From Pyrus communis (Eukaryota > Streptophyta > Magnoliopsida > Rosales > Rosaceae): a stretch of 64,000 nt of DNA. The position numbers were made by a program, and so were the translations under genes. The DNA lies in contig NC_084808.1 of the NCBI RefSeq assembly GCF_963583255.1, forward strand, positions 11,803,501 through 11,867,500, written 5' to 3'. Shown here in pieces: positions 13,131-25,024 of this stretch. Within the stretch, counting starts at the first letter, position 1; each line of letters opens with the position of its first letter. The notes under the pieces are model-generated. The model had not been told where the DNA came from. It searched no databases and saw only the letters and a program-made list of their open reading frames with translations.

Positions 13131-13953
13131 AAGTGTAATGGACTCCGGGCATGAGATTTGATTTGGGATATGTCAAATCTGGGGAAAAATAGGGTGAAAA
13201 TACCCCTAATTCAATCGTCGGTCCAGAAATCTGAAGTGGGGACGGTTAAATAGGTCTTAGACTGGTCGAGATGACCAAATGGGCCATGAAAACAGGTTGG
13301 ACTGTAGGTTGGACCGCAAGAGCAGGTCGGATCGCCTACACGGGTCAGATCATAGGTGCGAGTTGGGCCACTGGAGCACGTGGGCGTTGGGCTCCCTTTG
13401 GTGCGCCTCGGGCCTGCATTTCGCCTTGGGCCTGCGAGTCTTAGGCTTGGCTTTGGAGCTCGCTAGGCTCACGCTAGCCTTGGGCCCATGAGTGCTAGGC
13501 TGTTCCACTTACTACAACTGCGTGGGCCTCAACTACCATTGCAAGGTCGTGGGCCTACTAGATGTGGGCTGCTTTGCGTTGTGCTGGCTACCTTATGGCA
13601 CGAGCCTGAGATCTGCTACTGCAAGGTGGTATGCTCACCATGGGCTGCTACGATGATGCCCCGTGGGGGTAGTGCCGGTCCTCTTGCGTTAAGCCTCGTG
13701 GATCGTCATGGTGGGGCTATGCCTTGATCTCCATCACTTAGTCCAAATCCTTGAACGTAGGAAGTTCCGTTCGTTATGGTTTCCGAATTTCTAGTCTTTG
13801 TACTTTTCTTTTACAGTTATTCAAAGAACTTTATAAAAAAAAATTCTACAAATAAGAATGTACAAAAAATCTACAAATGAACGAGAAATGAGAAACTTTG
13901 AATGCGAGAGTCTTCTTCAAGCGTGTGAATCAAACTCTCAATAAAAGTACCAA
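13131..13953. other. Untranslated leader of the Tat element
   Basis: A GC-rich stretch (13260-13720) with many short repeats of the type tgggcc/ggtcgga lies between the 5' LTR and gag. Such leaders are typical of large Tat elements. The open frames in it (for example 13279-13727 on plus) are low-complexity shadows, not genes. Confidence 0.5.
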
Positions 13954-14444
13954 TTTATGGATGCAAATTTCCGCCATCTTCTCCTTTGTCCAAAGAATCT
14001 CCGATGCCAAAATTAGAATTCTGAAAAGAATATGTTTAGGAGTTTGTGGGTAGCAAATGGCTTAGCTTTTTAGTGGAATAATAGGCTATTTATAGGGGAG
14101 TAGTCGGCCCTATTTGGAGAATAGTGGTCGGCCATGTATGGTGTAATTGGAGGAGGAATAATTGCAAGATATTATGTCAAATAATATCTTGCAATTAAAA
14201 TGGCAATTAATCCTAAATTAAATAGGAAATTTGGGAGTTACCTTTTGAATAAGGATTTGATAAGGAATGATGAGAGGAATTTGAATAAATATCATTTTGG
14301 TCACCTTTGACTCTTCCTTGATTGAGCCATTATTGTGCGTTGCGTGCGCGTGGGAATCCCGGTGTGCTTTGAGAGTAATTATGTCCTTACCACCCAAAAG
14401 TCCACTTATCACCTCCATGATTTTCCTGATTATTTTTTGCTCCA
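13954..14444 (-). repeat. 5' LTR of the Tat-like element
   Basis: Partner of 2542-3072. The right end CA at 14444 is followed by the TSD TATAC. The left terminus is TT where the partner has TG, one of many differences. It has a ~40-bp stretch near 14175-14215 that the other LTR lacks. Confidence 0.8.
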
Positions 14445-14449
14445 TATAC

Positions 14450-15800
14450 TGCCTTCAGGGTAATTCCCCATCACAACCTCGATGACAAAAGACGTTGGAG
14501 ATGGGAGCCATCATCATCATTAGCAGCAAAAGTCATAGGAGGTGGCATAGGATCACATCCCTCACGACTCAACGAGGCAGAGCGGCGACGACCAAGTTTT
14601 GGAAGAAGAAGAAGGCATGTCAAACGACATAGCGTGTAACCATTTAAACGACTGGAGCAGCTTGGCAGCTCAGACGCTGGTGCGGCTTCAACCCGTGACT
14701 TCTGTGATTTAGCGTTTTGAAATCCCTTGATTTTTTCTTCTTTTTTGATATACCCACACATATTCATCAACGTTGATATGACATGCCTATTACACAGAAC
14801 AATAATCATAGTATTCATGGGATAAATTAAATTGAAACCAAATAGATTATGGTTTAAGATTACTTGGATGTTGATGAAGATGGTGAAAAGGATTTGCAGG
14901 GTTTTTTTCAAAGACCTTCTCTTTCTCGTAAAGACACGTCGTGCTGATTGTGAGAAAGAGGGGATGGCTAAGAGAGAATGGCTGATGTGTATGAGAGTTG
15001 TGACCTCACTTGTTGGCCTTGTAACTTTATTTATACTAATCCTGATGAGTTTCTTCTTCTTTTCTTTTTTTTTTTATTTTTTTTTTATTTTTTTATTTTT
15101 TTATTTTTTTTATTTTTTTATTTTTTGGGTCTTACAAGTAATTCAAACCTTTGAGGATTGGATCTTCATATCCCATTAGAATTTTATTTTAAGTGTACAA
15201 AATCAAATTTCTAATTAATAATTCTATTCATAACACATCCATGCATGTCTTTTTGTTTGGCTTACTACATTACTTGCCGTTGAGGGTGTACTTGCTAAAT
15301 CAGTTAGAATGGCCATCAAGTGTTCACACATCAACCCCCTTGGCACTACGGTAAATAATTAAGAGACGAATACAAGTACGAAAGTGTAATGGCAAAAAGA
15401 GTGTGGAAATCCTTCTCCTCCACCTCAAAGGCTTAAACGAAAAAGTAAAAGTTGGAAAGGAAGGATAGCAAAGGAAGGCGGGTTGGAAAAATGTAACAAA
15501 GATTGGTGAAAATATAAACTAACGTAGAATAAAAGTAAAAAAAAGAAACAAAAAAATTAAAATCTCATCAGTTTAAGCACATATGCTATAAAACAAGCAT
15601 TGATGTGGATTCACATGTGGATTCACATGTGGATTCCAATCTTTTTCCCTCCGTCTGATTCTCCACTATTTGTGTCTCATCAACAAGATAAACGTGAACC
15701 AATTATAACAACCAAAGAAAGTTGTTTTGTTAGGAGATTACTTCATTAATTTAAGATATTCTTTATGTACATGTCCTCCTCTATAAGTTATAATCCTTCC
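14450..15800. other. Region between the Tat element and the metal-ATPase gene
   Basis: No gene is recognised. A minus-strand frame at 14471-14911 has only a TTG start and no known domain. It lies downstream (on minus) of a TATAAATA at 15025-15032, so a minus-strand first exon cut by the Tat insertion is conceivable but unproven. A T-rich low-complexity tract occupies 15055-15127. At 15605-15640 a 12-bp unit, gtggattcacat, is repeated almost three times. The right part is the upstream region of the ATPase gene. Confidence 0.4.
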
Positions 15801-15803
15801 CTT

Positions 15804-15812
15804 CTTATATAT
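15804..15812 (+). promoter_or_regulatory. Probable TATA box of the HMA gene
   Basis: The sequence cTTATATAtg lies about 110 bp upstream of a 5'-UTR intron donor, and pyrimidine-rich sequence follows, as expected near a plant transcription start. Confidence 0.45.
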
Positions 15813-15915
15813 GTAGTTCCCACAACTTCATCTACTTAAAGCTTTCAGACCCTATTATTCTCTCTCTGTCTGAATTAAGCTTGAAGAATCCCCAGAGCTC
15901 CCCGTTACCTACAAG

Positions 15916-16180
15916 GTGATTTTCTTTAAGCGTTTGGCTTGATCATGTTGAATGAATTCACGATTAGTATTATCAACAGAGCTGAGTTGCCCCTGGTTGA
16001 ATAATTCCCACTTTTCCTATTCTTTGTCTCCTCAAGACCCTCGGTACACCTGCATCACACACACACACACACGAACTTCTGACCAAATAATTTTCATAAC
16101 TCTATCCGTCACAAATCAGACACAAAGTTTGTATACCAACAGAAAATTAGTAATTTTTCCTGTGTCCTGTGTATTTGCAG
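15916..16180 (+). other. Intron in the 5' untranslated region of the HMA gene
   Basis: ACAAG|GTGATTTTC at 15915/15916 and GTATTTGCAG|AAG ending at 16180 form a good GT-AG pair, 23 bp upstream of the ATG. A CA microsatellite lies inside (about 16058-16070). Introns of this kind often raise expression in plants; that role here is inference. Confidence 0.6.
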
Positions 16181-16203
16181 AAGTTGAGAGATAATTAAGC
16201 AGG

Positions 16204-16838
16204 ATGGCTTCTGCCCAGGGCAAAGAAAAGCCGGCAGCCATAAAGTTTCAGAAGAGCTACTTTGATGTGTTGGGGTTGTGCTGCTCATCAGAAGTTCCTC
16301 TGATAGAGAATATCCTCAAGCCTCTTGAAGGTGTAAAAGAGGTTTCAGTGATTGTGCCTTCCAGAACTGTCATTGTTGTCCATGATACCCTTCTCATTTC
16401 CCAACTTCAAATCGGTAATATATTCTCTTAAATAATTTTACACCAGTTAATATTAGTATTTTCCCTTAATTCTCTAATATTTGTGCTAAAAATTGGTTTT
16501 TTTTTGGTAATACTTGCACAAAAGAAAGCAAATAGTTTTGGGAAAAAAGAAAAAAACAAAGAACGATACCAGTAGGTGGACGTGTACTTTTTCTGTTGTG
16601 GGAGAATTATTAATCGGCACATCGTGTACAATCATGAACCAAAAAGATAGAGACCAGCATGCTTTATATCTTTTGCTTTACCCAACTTTCACGTACAATT
16701 TTGCTTTCCTTTTCATCACCCACTACGACATCCCACCAATATAATTTCCCATTTTCTAGGTGCTTTCTGCAATTTTTTATGATGGGTTTGTAACAAAAAA
16801 TCTTACGAACTCGTTCTACGTAACTTTTTTCACTGTTT

Positions 16839-16872
<34 letters not shown>

Positions 16873-19800
16873 GAACTCTTTTGAACGTTACTTTGGTTTC
16901 ACAATTTACTCTGTATAATATACTTAATAATAGCTTTCAGTTGTGGCTAATTCGTTGTATGTCTCACCTTAGTTTTCTTGTGATCACTATATAATACTAG
17001 ATAATATTTCACCCCTTTGGTGTGAGTCTTGAGACTATTTTTTTTCCTTTAAAAATTAGACAACTAGTGGCAAACCACGGTTTTTCATTTTCATAAAATA
17101 AAAAAGATTCAAACTTTTTATTTGAAAATAAAATAAAATATGCTCAGTGCAATGTGCAATGTCCCGGCCTCTCACCTACTCTTTTACCTTAATAAAAAAG
17201 TGCACAAGTTTTTCTATCTCCGTCATTACTTGTAAGGGTAAAATTTTTTTGTTTTGCCCCATCAGATAGCATTTAGAAACGTTGAAAATTGAAAGAAATC
17301 AATACGACAGCAAACTCACATGAATGTATATCGGAAAACTGATAGGGCAACAGAAACAAATTTGTTTTTTCCTTGAGGAAAATGCCCTTTTGATCTTGAT
17401 AAATTAAAAAGAGCACATAATATGTTTCTTTGTTTACCAGGAAAAAAATAAATAAATAAATAAATAAAAGTATCTTGAGTAAGCATGAATTTCTTAGTAC
17501 TGTATAATCTAGTACTGTTAGTTGATTTACCTAAATGTGTCGTCTAGATTCACAATCCTACGATCTGTTATTTCATGGACAGTTAAGGCACTAAACCAAG
17601 GAAGGCTAGAAGCAAATGTGAGAGTGTATGGGGCAGGGGACAGTTACAAGAAAACGTGGCCAAGTCCATATGCAATTGGTAGTGGCGTGTTACTGGTTCT
17701 ATCATTTCTCAAGTATGTATATCGGCCATTAGGATGGTTGGCCCTTGGAGCGGTTGCCGTTGGCATTTTCCCCATTGCTTCGAAAGGTTTTGCGTCTGTT
17801 CGGCATTTCAGGTTTCATGACATCAACATTCTTGTTATCATTGCTGGTGAGTCAACACTTGGTCTTAATATTCAACTTCTTTTTTCATTTAATTGACTGG
17901 TTTTCCACCAATCTAATGTTGGTTTTACACTACTGGTGCATGATGTTACGTTAATTATATGAAAATATCATATAAAAATTGAAGTACATATGATTGTTAG
18001 TCAATCATCTATCATAAGAACAATATGTAAAGTGTGAAAAGAGCATATACAATCATGTGCCTCACATTAGAGTTATTCGTCAAACCATATTTTTCTAGAC
18101 TCCAAATTTTGGTACCACTTATAATACTCATTTCTTTGTCAGCTACTTTATAAAAATGATTACAAAAATTAGCTATAGTTTTAAGATAAGTAAAATGTTG
18201 TATTAAATAAATCTAGGCCATCTTGTTCTTATTGCAAGTTGGATTAGTATTGATCACTAAATTGTGATTGTTGTTCGTATCGTTATACTGTACATATATA
18301 TTTGATTCTGGGCACCAAGCTCATTGGATGTTTAAAAAAAGGACTTTGCCGAGCTTCACACCGAATAACCATAAAACTATTGATCCTTTTGTTTTGATTT
18401 TCTCTGTTGCAAGGATGTTTAAGAAAAAGACTTTGCCGACCTTCACACCGAATAACCATAACGATTGATCCTTTTCGATTGTTCTCTAAGAAAAATTGCA
18501 ACACGTCACGTTTCCTTGGAAAGTTTGAATGGATATGTTGGTTTCTGTGTAGCAGTCCGAAAGCCACCGTTAGGCAAAATATGACCCAAATGGTTAGTCT
18601 TTGGCTTCTTGCAAGTTTGAGTGGATATGTATGGGTGGTTAGATTAAAAGTTTGGAAGGTTATTTAGCAAATTTTAACCATATTATTATTAGTTTATTGT
18701 GAGTTTAAGTGATACACTTTTAGAAAAAATGGAATGGCTAGATTGTTTTGACATTTGAAAAACTTAGAGTTCGTTGGTATCTTATTTGAGAATTGAACTT
18801 AAAATTTTAATATTTTTTTTCTTCTCTAAAAACTCATGTTTTGTTTTTTTGTTTTTTTTTTTTTTTTAAATCGAAAAACTTATTTGGTTTACAACTTCTC
18901 AAACTTACAAAAAAACAAGAAAAAAGTAAGAAAAAAAAAGCCGGAACACCTTTTTAAATATTTTTAAGTTGTGGTGTTGAGAATTGGACCCACAGTAAAT
19001 ACGAAGCGACAAATGTAAATTTGGGATTCAAAATTTATTTTTGAGTTAAAAAATTGGATCCAAGCAAATACCAAATGGACCCTTAAAGTTTTTTTTTTTT
19101 TTTTTTAAATTTTTTTTCAGAGAACATAACTCTACCAATTCAAGGCTTTTTCGAGTAATGCTGGAGGGGTTCCGACTTCTGAGCATCACTTGAATCCTCC
19201 TATAGCATGTTCTGCATTTTTGTACTTTCACATCTCTTCTTAGACTTAAAAAAACTTTTCTGTCTAGATTAGGTTTTCTAAATTTTTAGTCCACCTTAAC
19301 GTCTAATTCCACTGGCCCTAGCTCATTATTGGCCGGCTTTCCCTTTTTTATGAATGAGGATGCTATTATTGGCTCATCATTTTGTGAACCGTACGTCTAA
19401 TTTAGTCCGTATGTCTATAGTTTATAATCTCAGTGGATTCCATTAATGCAGCATTTCTCTTGTCACGTTTATTTCTGTTATGTAAATTTTATAAAATAAA
19501 TGGTTCTTCAATTTAATTGCGAGAACCAAAAACTACAAAATTGAATCTACTAAAATATGAGTTCAGTTGCAGTTGGAAAAATGCTGTAAAGGATGGGAAT
19601 TATATCCAGAACTTTATTGCAATAATGCACACATGGTACAGAAGTTACTTATTTGTGCATGTTTGTATATTTGTGAAAATCCATTGTGCCGGTTCACTGG
19701 TGCACATGCTCCCACTCAAATAATTCGTTTGTTTAGTTGCAGACTACAATTATATAATATACACAGGTTATCTTTGAAGAAAATATATGTATCTAATATG

Positions 19801-22800
19801 CAACATATATTCATTCTACTTATACTCCATATCAAATATTATATGAGCAATAGTGCTCTTGTTCTGTCATTCAAATCGAAAAAACCCTCTCGCCTATCAT
19901 GTACTTATATATTTTCTCATCACTTTGCCACTTTCCATTACTATATTGAAATTTTTGTAACATTGGAATTGTGATACATCATCATTTGAAATCATCCTTA
20001 ATATCATATTGCATATAACCATACTATAATAAGGTTTTCTTAGTTGTTTTCGGTTGCCCCCACTAGAAGAAATTTCTGGCTCCGTCCCTGGGACCTGGTG
20101 CTATATTTTATATATAGTATACTGGTTACTGGTATTGATAAACTGATAGATAGTGTAACTTTTGACAGTAATTGGGACAATTGCTTTGAAGGACTATACA
20201 GAAGCTGCCTCGATTGTCTTTCTGTTCACCATTGCAGAGTGGCTCCAGTGTTCTGCAGGTTACAGGGTTAGCATAAAACACTCATCCTTCTTTTTTATAA
20301 AAAAATTAAGAACTAATCTCATTGAATTAAACAGTAACAATAAGTGGCAGAAAAACACAGCAATGGATTTTGGAACAACAAATTTTGCTGAAGACAGTTT
20401 TGTACATAATTATGTGATAAACCAAATATTAACCAATGCTTTAAAAGGCGAAAGTGAAGCCCCGCCCAGGCAAAAGCCTTGAAGTTGAGGCGATATCCTA
20501 ACGGGACATAAAATTATTAATATGTAGTCTAGTTGGAAGGTATGTCATATAGTGTAGTTGAACTTAAGAGGGTATTGTCATATAGTCTACTTGAACTTGA
20601 ACTTTGGCATTTTTTCTTTTGTTCTTTTAAAAACGCCCAGTCGAACGCTGCAACCTCCTAGGCGTGCCTGGATCACGTCTAGGTGAGTTTAAGCCTATTC
20701 CCATTGAGCATAGGCTTTTTCATCACCACCCTGCCTCCAAAGCTGCCTAAGCGCACCTCAAGGCTCATTTTTTAAAACACTGATACTAACACAGTAAAAT
20801 GTTGCGTAAAGGATTAATGGATGACTTGCTAACGTATATCATAGACAGCCAGACATGTAAAATGACATGCTTTTATGTACTCAGGCGAAAGCAGTGATGT
20901 CGTCGTTGATGAGCATGGCGCCCCAAAAAGCAATCTTAGCAGAAAGTGGAGAAGTTGTGGGTGTTGATGAGGTTAAGTTGAACACAATTCTTGCTGTTAA
21001 GGCCGGCGAAATTATACCGATTGATGGAATAGTTGTTGAAGGAAAAGCTGAAGTGGATGAGAAAACACTAACTGGAGAATCCTATCCAGTTGCCAAAGAA
21101 AAGGACTCCACTGTTTGGGCCGGCACTATCAATCTTAATGGTAACATAAATCTCGCTCTCGTCATTCTTTGATCTTGAATAAAGAATTATGTTTTCTTTT
21201 CTGACAAATTTTGGTATCTATATGTGAAGGTTATATTAGTGTGAAGACTACATCATTGGCTGAAGATTGTGCGGTCGCCAAAATGGCAAAACTTGTCGAA
21301 GAGGCTCAAAACAGCAAAACCAGAACTCAAAGATTCATTGACAAATGTGCAATGTTCTATACCCCAGGTTAGTCTACTTTCCCCATACATTTCATATGTT
21401 TCCCTATTCTTTACTGCTAAGGAGAACGCAATCGGTTGGATTTATATGTTTTGTGGTGCTGTTTTGCAGCGGTCCTAGTCATATCTGTTTCTATCGCGGT
21501 GATTCCAGCTGCATTACATGTTCACAATTGGAGCAAGTGGTTTCACTTAGCTTTGGTTGTTTTGGTGAGCGCATGTCCATGCAGTCTCATCCTCTCTACA
21601 CCCATTGTGACTTTCTGCACGCTCACAAAAGCGGCAACATCTGGACTTCTGATCAAAGGAGGTGACTACATTGAGATTCTTGCTAAAGTCAAGATCATGG
21701 CTTTTGACAAAACTGGTACAATAACAAGGGGTGAATTTGTGGTGATGGATTTTCAATCTCTCCGTGATGACATTAGCTTGAACACATTGCTTTACTGGTA
21801 TACACTGCAACTCCTCTATTCAGCAACATGTTGAATGACACCAAAATTCTGATGGAAAGAAAAAATTTACTTCATGACATTCAGAAGAGGCTTTCAGTTT
21901 AAAGACGAATTTAAGGCTGTCTTAATGCTGCATTATTCTTCGAAAGTGCTTCCTATTATTTCACTAAGTTTGCAGTTTATTGATTACTTTATTAATCTTC
22001 ATGAAGGGTTTCAAGCATTGAGAGGAAGTCAAGTCATCCAATGGCAGATGCGCTGGTTGACTACGGAAGATCGCTTTTGGTTGAGCCAAAACCTGAAAAT
22101 GTGGAGGAGTTTCAAAATTTTCCCGGGGAAGGTATTCATGGGAAAATTGATGGACAAGATATCTACATTGGAAACAGAAAAATTGCTTTGAGAGCTGCTT
22201 GTGAAATAAGTAAATGCCATCAACTCCTTTATTTTGGAAGCTATTTCGAATGATTCCAAGAATATGATTCATTTTCTTTTTGTTTATGGTCTTTTTGGAT
22301 CTCTCATCATTAGTGCTTTTTGAAATTTCAGTTCCAACAATTGAAGGTTCTAAAGGTGGGAAGACGATTGGTTACATATACTCTGGGGGAACCCCCGCTG
22401 GAGTCTTTACAATATCTGATGCTTGTCGATCTGGGGCTGCAGAGGCTGTCAAGGAGCTAAAGAAGTTAGGCATTAAAACAGCTATGCTCACAGGAGATAG
22501 TAATGCTGCCGCATTACATACAAATGAGCAGGTGTGTTAGTCCTAATATTTTAGCCTCATATCACTATGCCTAAATCTGCACACGCACACCATGCGCTCC
22601 ACACTACACTCACTTTTATTGATTTAATGTATGATCTTCCCTGGTATACATGGCTGTAGAACTGCATATATATTTTGTTTGCATATTAAGAAAAAAAGAA
22701 AAAATAAGAGTAGAAAATTTATCTGATTTGCAGCTTAAGCAAGCTCTCGAGGTAGTCCATGCGGAACTTCTACCTGAAGACAAGGCAAGAATCATTAAAG

Positions 22801-24182
22801 AATTTAAAATGGAAGGAAATACAGCAATGATTGGAGACGGTATCAATGATGCCCCTGCTTTAGCCACAGCCGATATTGGTATCTCAATGGGCATTTCAGG
22901 ATCAGCCCTTGCTCAAGAAACTGGGAATATAATTTTACTGTCAAATGACGTTAGGAAACTACCGAAAGCAGTCCAACTTGCGAGAAGAGCTAATAGAAAA
23001 GTGATTGAGAATGTGGTTTTGTCAATCACTACTAAGGTCAGTATCCTTGCACTGGGATTTGCAGGGCATCCACTCGTTTGGGCTGCAGTTCTTGCTGATG
23101 TCGGGACATGCATGCTTGTGATATTCAACAGCATGCTACTCTTACAAGGAACCCACAAGCATGGAGGGAAAACTTCTGCACCACAAGGCCATAAACATGG
23201 AAGCCATGGACATAGCCATTCTCACAAAAACCAAAATTGTTGCTTGGACAGCAAACCCTTAAAAGCATCCTGTAAACCTCAAAAATGTTCCTCGCAGAAA
23301 TGTGGATCAGAGTGCCAGCCTAGTCCCTTAAATTCAAGCTTTCCCTGTAAACTTAAGTGCAGTGACTTACATGAGGCACAACACTGTGATGAAACAAGCT
23401 GCACCAAAGTCAATCATGATCTCGAGTCACAGAATAAACACAATCATGGTTGTTTGAGTCATCATAATTTGAGCTCATGCGCAGAAGGTGATAAACTTTA
23501 CGAGGCAAAACACTGCAATCATTCTGCTTCTTCTTTGGTGGAAATTAAGAAGTTGACAAGTAAAGGTCATTGCCACTCGACCCACTGCGGCAAAGAGCAC
23601 AACAGAAAAGAAGATGATGGAGTCCATGAGGAAAAACACTGCAATTATTCCGCTTTTGCTTTGCACAAAAGCGAAAAATTGACAAGTGGTGTTCATTGGC
23701 ACTCAGGCCACAGTGGAAAGGAGCATAGTATAATGGAAGGTGATGCAATCCATGAGCCAAAACACTGCAACCATTCTACTTTTTCCTCGGAGGAAAGCAG
23801 AAAGTTGACAAGTACTGGTCATTGCCACTCAACTCATTGTGGCCAAGATCATATTCACCATGAATCGTTAGGAGAAACGTTTGCCACAAGATGTGATCAT
23901 CAGCACCACCATAATCAAGATAAACAATCACCCCCTCATACGACGATGGATATTGTAGCGGGTTGCGACCACACAGAATCAGCCGCAACGAATTCTTGCA
24001 TTCGCTCCCGGAAAGCGGAAAAGGAAGCATGCTGCTCGGAATTAGTAGCAGTTCATGCTTGTGTGTTGGAGAAAAGAGAAGTCGGTGGGTGTTGCAAAAG
24101 CTACATGAAGGAATGCTGTGGTGGTCATGTGCATATTGGTTCTAGCTTTCAGGGTTGTTTATCAGAAATCACAATTGAATAG
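16204..24182 (+). CDS. HMA4: P1B-2 type Zn2+/Cd2+-transporting ATPase (HMA2/HMA4-like), nine coding exons
   Basis: Coding exons: 16204-16414, 17583-17846, 20169-20266, 20885-21140, 21230-21367, 21470-21797, 22007-22209, 22332-22531 and 22734-24182. All borders are GT-AG and join in frame to 1048 residues. The protein pumps Zn2+ (and Cd2+) out of the cytosol at the plasma membrane using ATP. In known plants HMA2/HMA4 load zinc into xylem for root-to-shoot transport. Landmarks: N-terminal metal site GLCCSSE (Cys26, Cys27, Glu30), TGES at 254-257 for dephosphorylation, the transmembrane CPC at 358-360, the phosphorylated Asp402 in DKTGT, SSHP at about 440-443, GDGIND at 600-605, and LADVG in the last membrane segment. 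A tail of roughly 340 residues is rich in His and Cys, with four CC pairs, HGHSHSH and HQHHH, and a 42-residue tandem repeat. The tail length is nearer HMA4 than HMA2. No lesion is seen. Confidence 0.93.
18326..18495. repeat. Direct tandem duplication (~87-bp unit) in HMA intron 2
   Basis: The unit starting ggatgtttaa at 18326 recurs at 18413 with shared blocks gactttgccga and cttcacaccgaataaccata. The copies differ at several positions, so the duplication is not recent. Nothing suggests that it is coding. Confidence 0.75.
20426..20790. mobile_element. hAT-type MITE in HMA intron 3
   Basis: The ends CAATGCTTTAAAAGGCG (from 20434) and, as reverse complement, CAGTGTTTTAAAA (ending 20782) are imperfect inverted repeats of the hAT style. 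Flanking 8-mers ATATTAAC (20426-20433) and ATACTAAC (20783-20790) differ by one base, as expected for an aged 8-bp hAT target duplication. The 349-bp body has no coding capacity and carries internal gcctaggcg/aggcaaaagcc inverted segments. Confidence 0.75.
23485..23862 (+). repeat. 126-bp (42-codon) in-frame tandem repeat in the HMA tail
   Basis: Three consecutive units encode E-x-D, a short linker, KHCN(H/Y)S, then KLTS, and a cluster of the form H-x-HS-x-H-x-GKEH. A more degenerate fourth unit precedes them (around 23370-23484). The repeat multiplies Cys/His ligands, so copy number should change tail metal capacity. Start and end are good to a base or two. Confidence 0.8.
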
Positions 24183-24205
24183 ATGTAACTGACCGAAAAT
24201 AAGTA

Positions 24206-24234
24206 TATATATTATATATATATATATATATATA
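24206..24234. repeat. (AT)n microsatellite in the HMA 3' region
   Basis: An uninterrupted run of alternating T and A lies just after the stop codon. It would be part of the 3' UTR if the polyA signals at 24441 are used. Confidence 0.8.
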
Positions 24235-24440
24235 CGTGCTTTATATATATACTTTTAGTAGCTGCATGTTTTGATCAAGATAGTGCGCCACAACCACTGT
24301 TTTATACTATGAAGCACAAGTACAGCTGTGGATACATCCAGATACACCTTGAATACAAGGACTTCCTGCTCAATGCACTGCTTTTCGAGTTCTAATCGTG
24401 CCCTCCTCTTAGTGTAAACTAATGTAGGATATTGTTTTGT

Positions 24441-24458
24441 AATAAAATAAAATAAAAT
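24441..24458 (+). terminator. Probable polyadenylation signals of the HMA gene
   Basis: Three overlapping AATAAA motifs (aataaaataaaataaaat) occur about 260 bp after the stop codon, following a TTGTTTTGT far-upstream-like element. Confidence 0.5.
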
Positions 24459-24459
24459 A

Positions 24460-25019
24460 TAACAAGTTCCTTTAGTGTAGAATATCTGAGGCTCACACTT
24501 TTAACACTTGGTATTAAATGTTAAATATGACTTTGCTCTTGACTCTAAAGTCATATGACTATAACTATTTTGATCATTAAAGAGAGATTAAGTTAAATTT
24601 AAATTCAAATATAATTTTTAACTTCAATTTTTTAGTGCAGTGGAAGCAGCGTGCTCATATAATTTTATTTATTGGGTTCTTCTCGTTGCAAAGTGAGCCA
24701 CTTATATATGAATCTAAATGCAAGTGGTGGATTGCTATGATAGTTAAAGACTTCCTCTGTAACTTATTGTGTCTTGATTTTAAACCCTTCTTTTTATTGT
24801 AAATTAAAATTGTGATATTGATTGTATTCCTATATATACACACACATGTGAATCTAAATGGATTGCTAAGGGGAAATAATGAAAAGTTTTGATGAGTAGA
24901 AATATGGAAGGAATTCAATTTTAGTTTCTAAATTAAGTTTTCTCTGTCTTTTTTTTTTCCTTGAGGAAAGTACGATATTCATTAAGATGAAAGAAAACGT
25001 ACAAAGTGAGAATGGTGTT
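24460..25019. other. Intergenic, AT-rich
   Basis: No gene or clear repeat is seen. Short T- and A-runs only (for example 24940-24960). Confidence 0.5.
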
Positions 25020-25024
25020 CTCAC

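Larger units (their letters stand above)
2537..14449 (-). mobile_element. Ty3/Gypsy (Tat/Ogre-like) LTR retrotransposon, complete but dead, with TSD
   Basis: The element spans 2542-14444 and is flanked by the exact 5-bp duplication TATAC (2537-2541 and 14445-14449). Gag, protease, RT, RNase H and integrase follow one another on the minus strand, the Ty3/Gypsy order. A long extra region between integrase and the 3' LTR carries a gene on the opposite strand, as known for Tat-type elements such as Grande. Every coding part is broken by stops and frameshifts. The LTRs differ at many positions, and the right one has indels, so the insertion is old. The internal sequence next to the right LTR, on minus, begins with TTGGTACTTTTATTGAGAG, which is where the primer-binding site should be. 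No convincing polypurine tract is seen next to the left LTR. Confidence 0.85.

Noticed and set aside
13279..13727. Two consecutive plus-strand frames rich in Leu/Gly/Arg
   Set aside because: They lie in the GC-rich, repetitive leader of the Tat element, antisense to it, and look like a by-product of low-complexity sequence.
14471..14911. 146-codon minus-strand frame as a host gene exon
   Set aside because: It begins at TTG, not ATG, has no recognised domain, and its composition changes abruptly within the frame. Only a possible upstream TATAAATA speaks for it.
22613..22894. Minus-strand frames across the HMA exons
   Set aside because: They are shadows of the coding exons on the opposite strand; the plus-strand protein carries all the P-type ATPase motifs.
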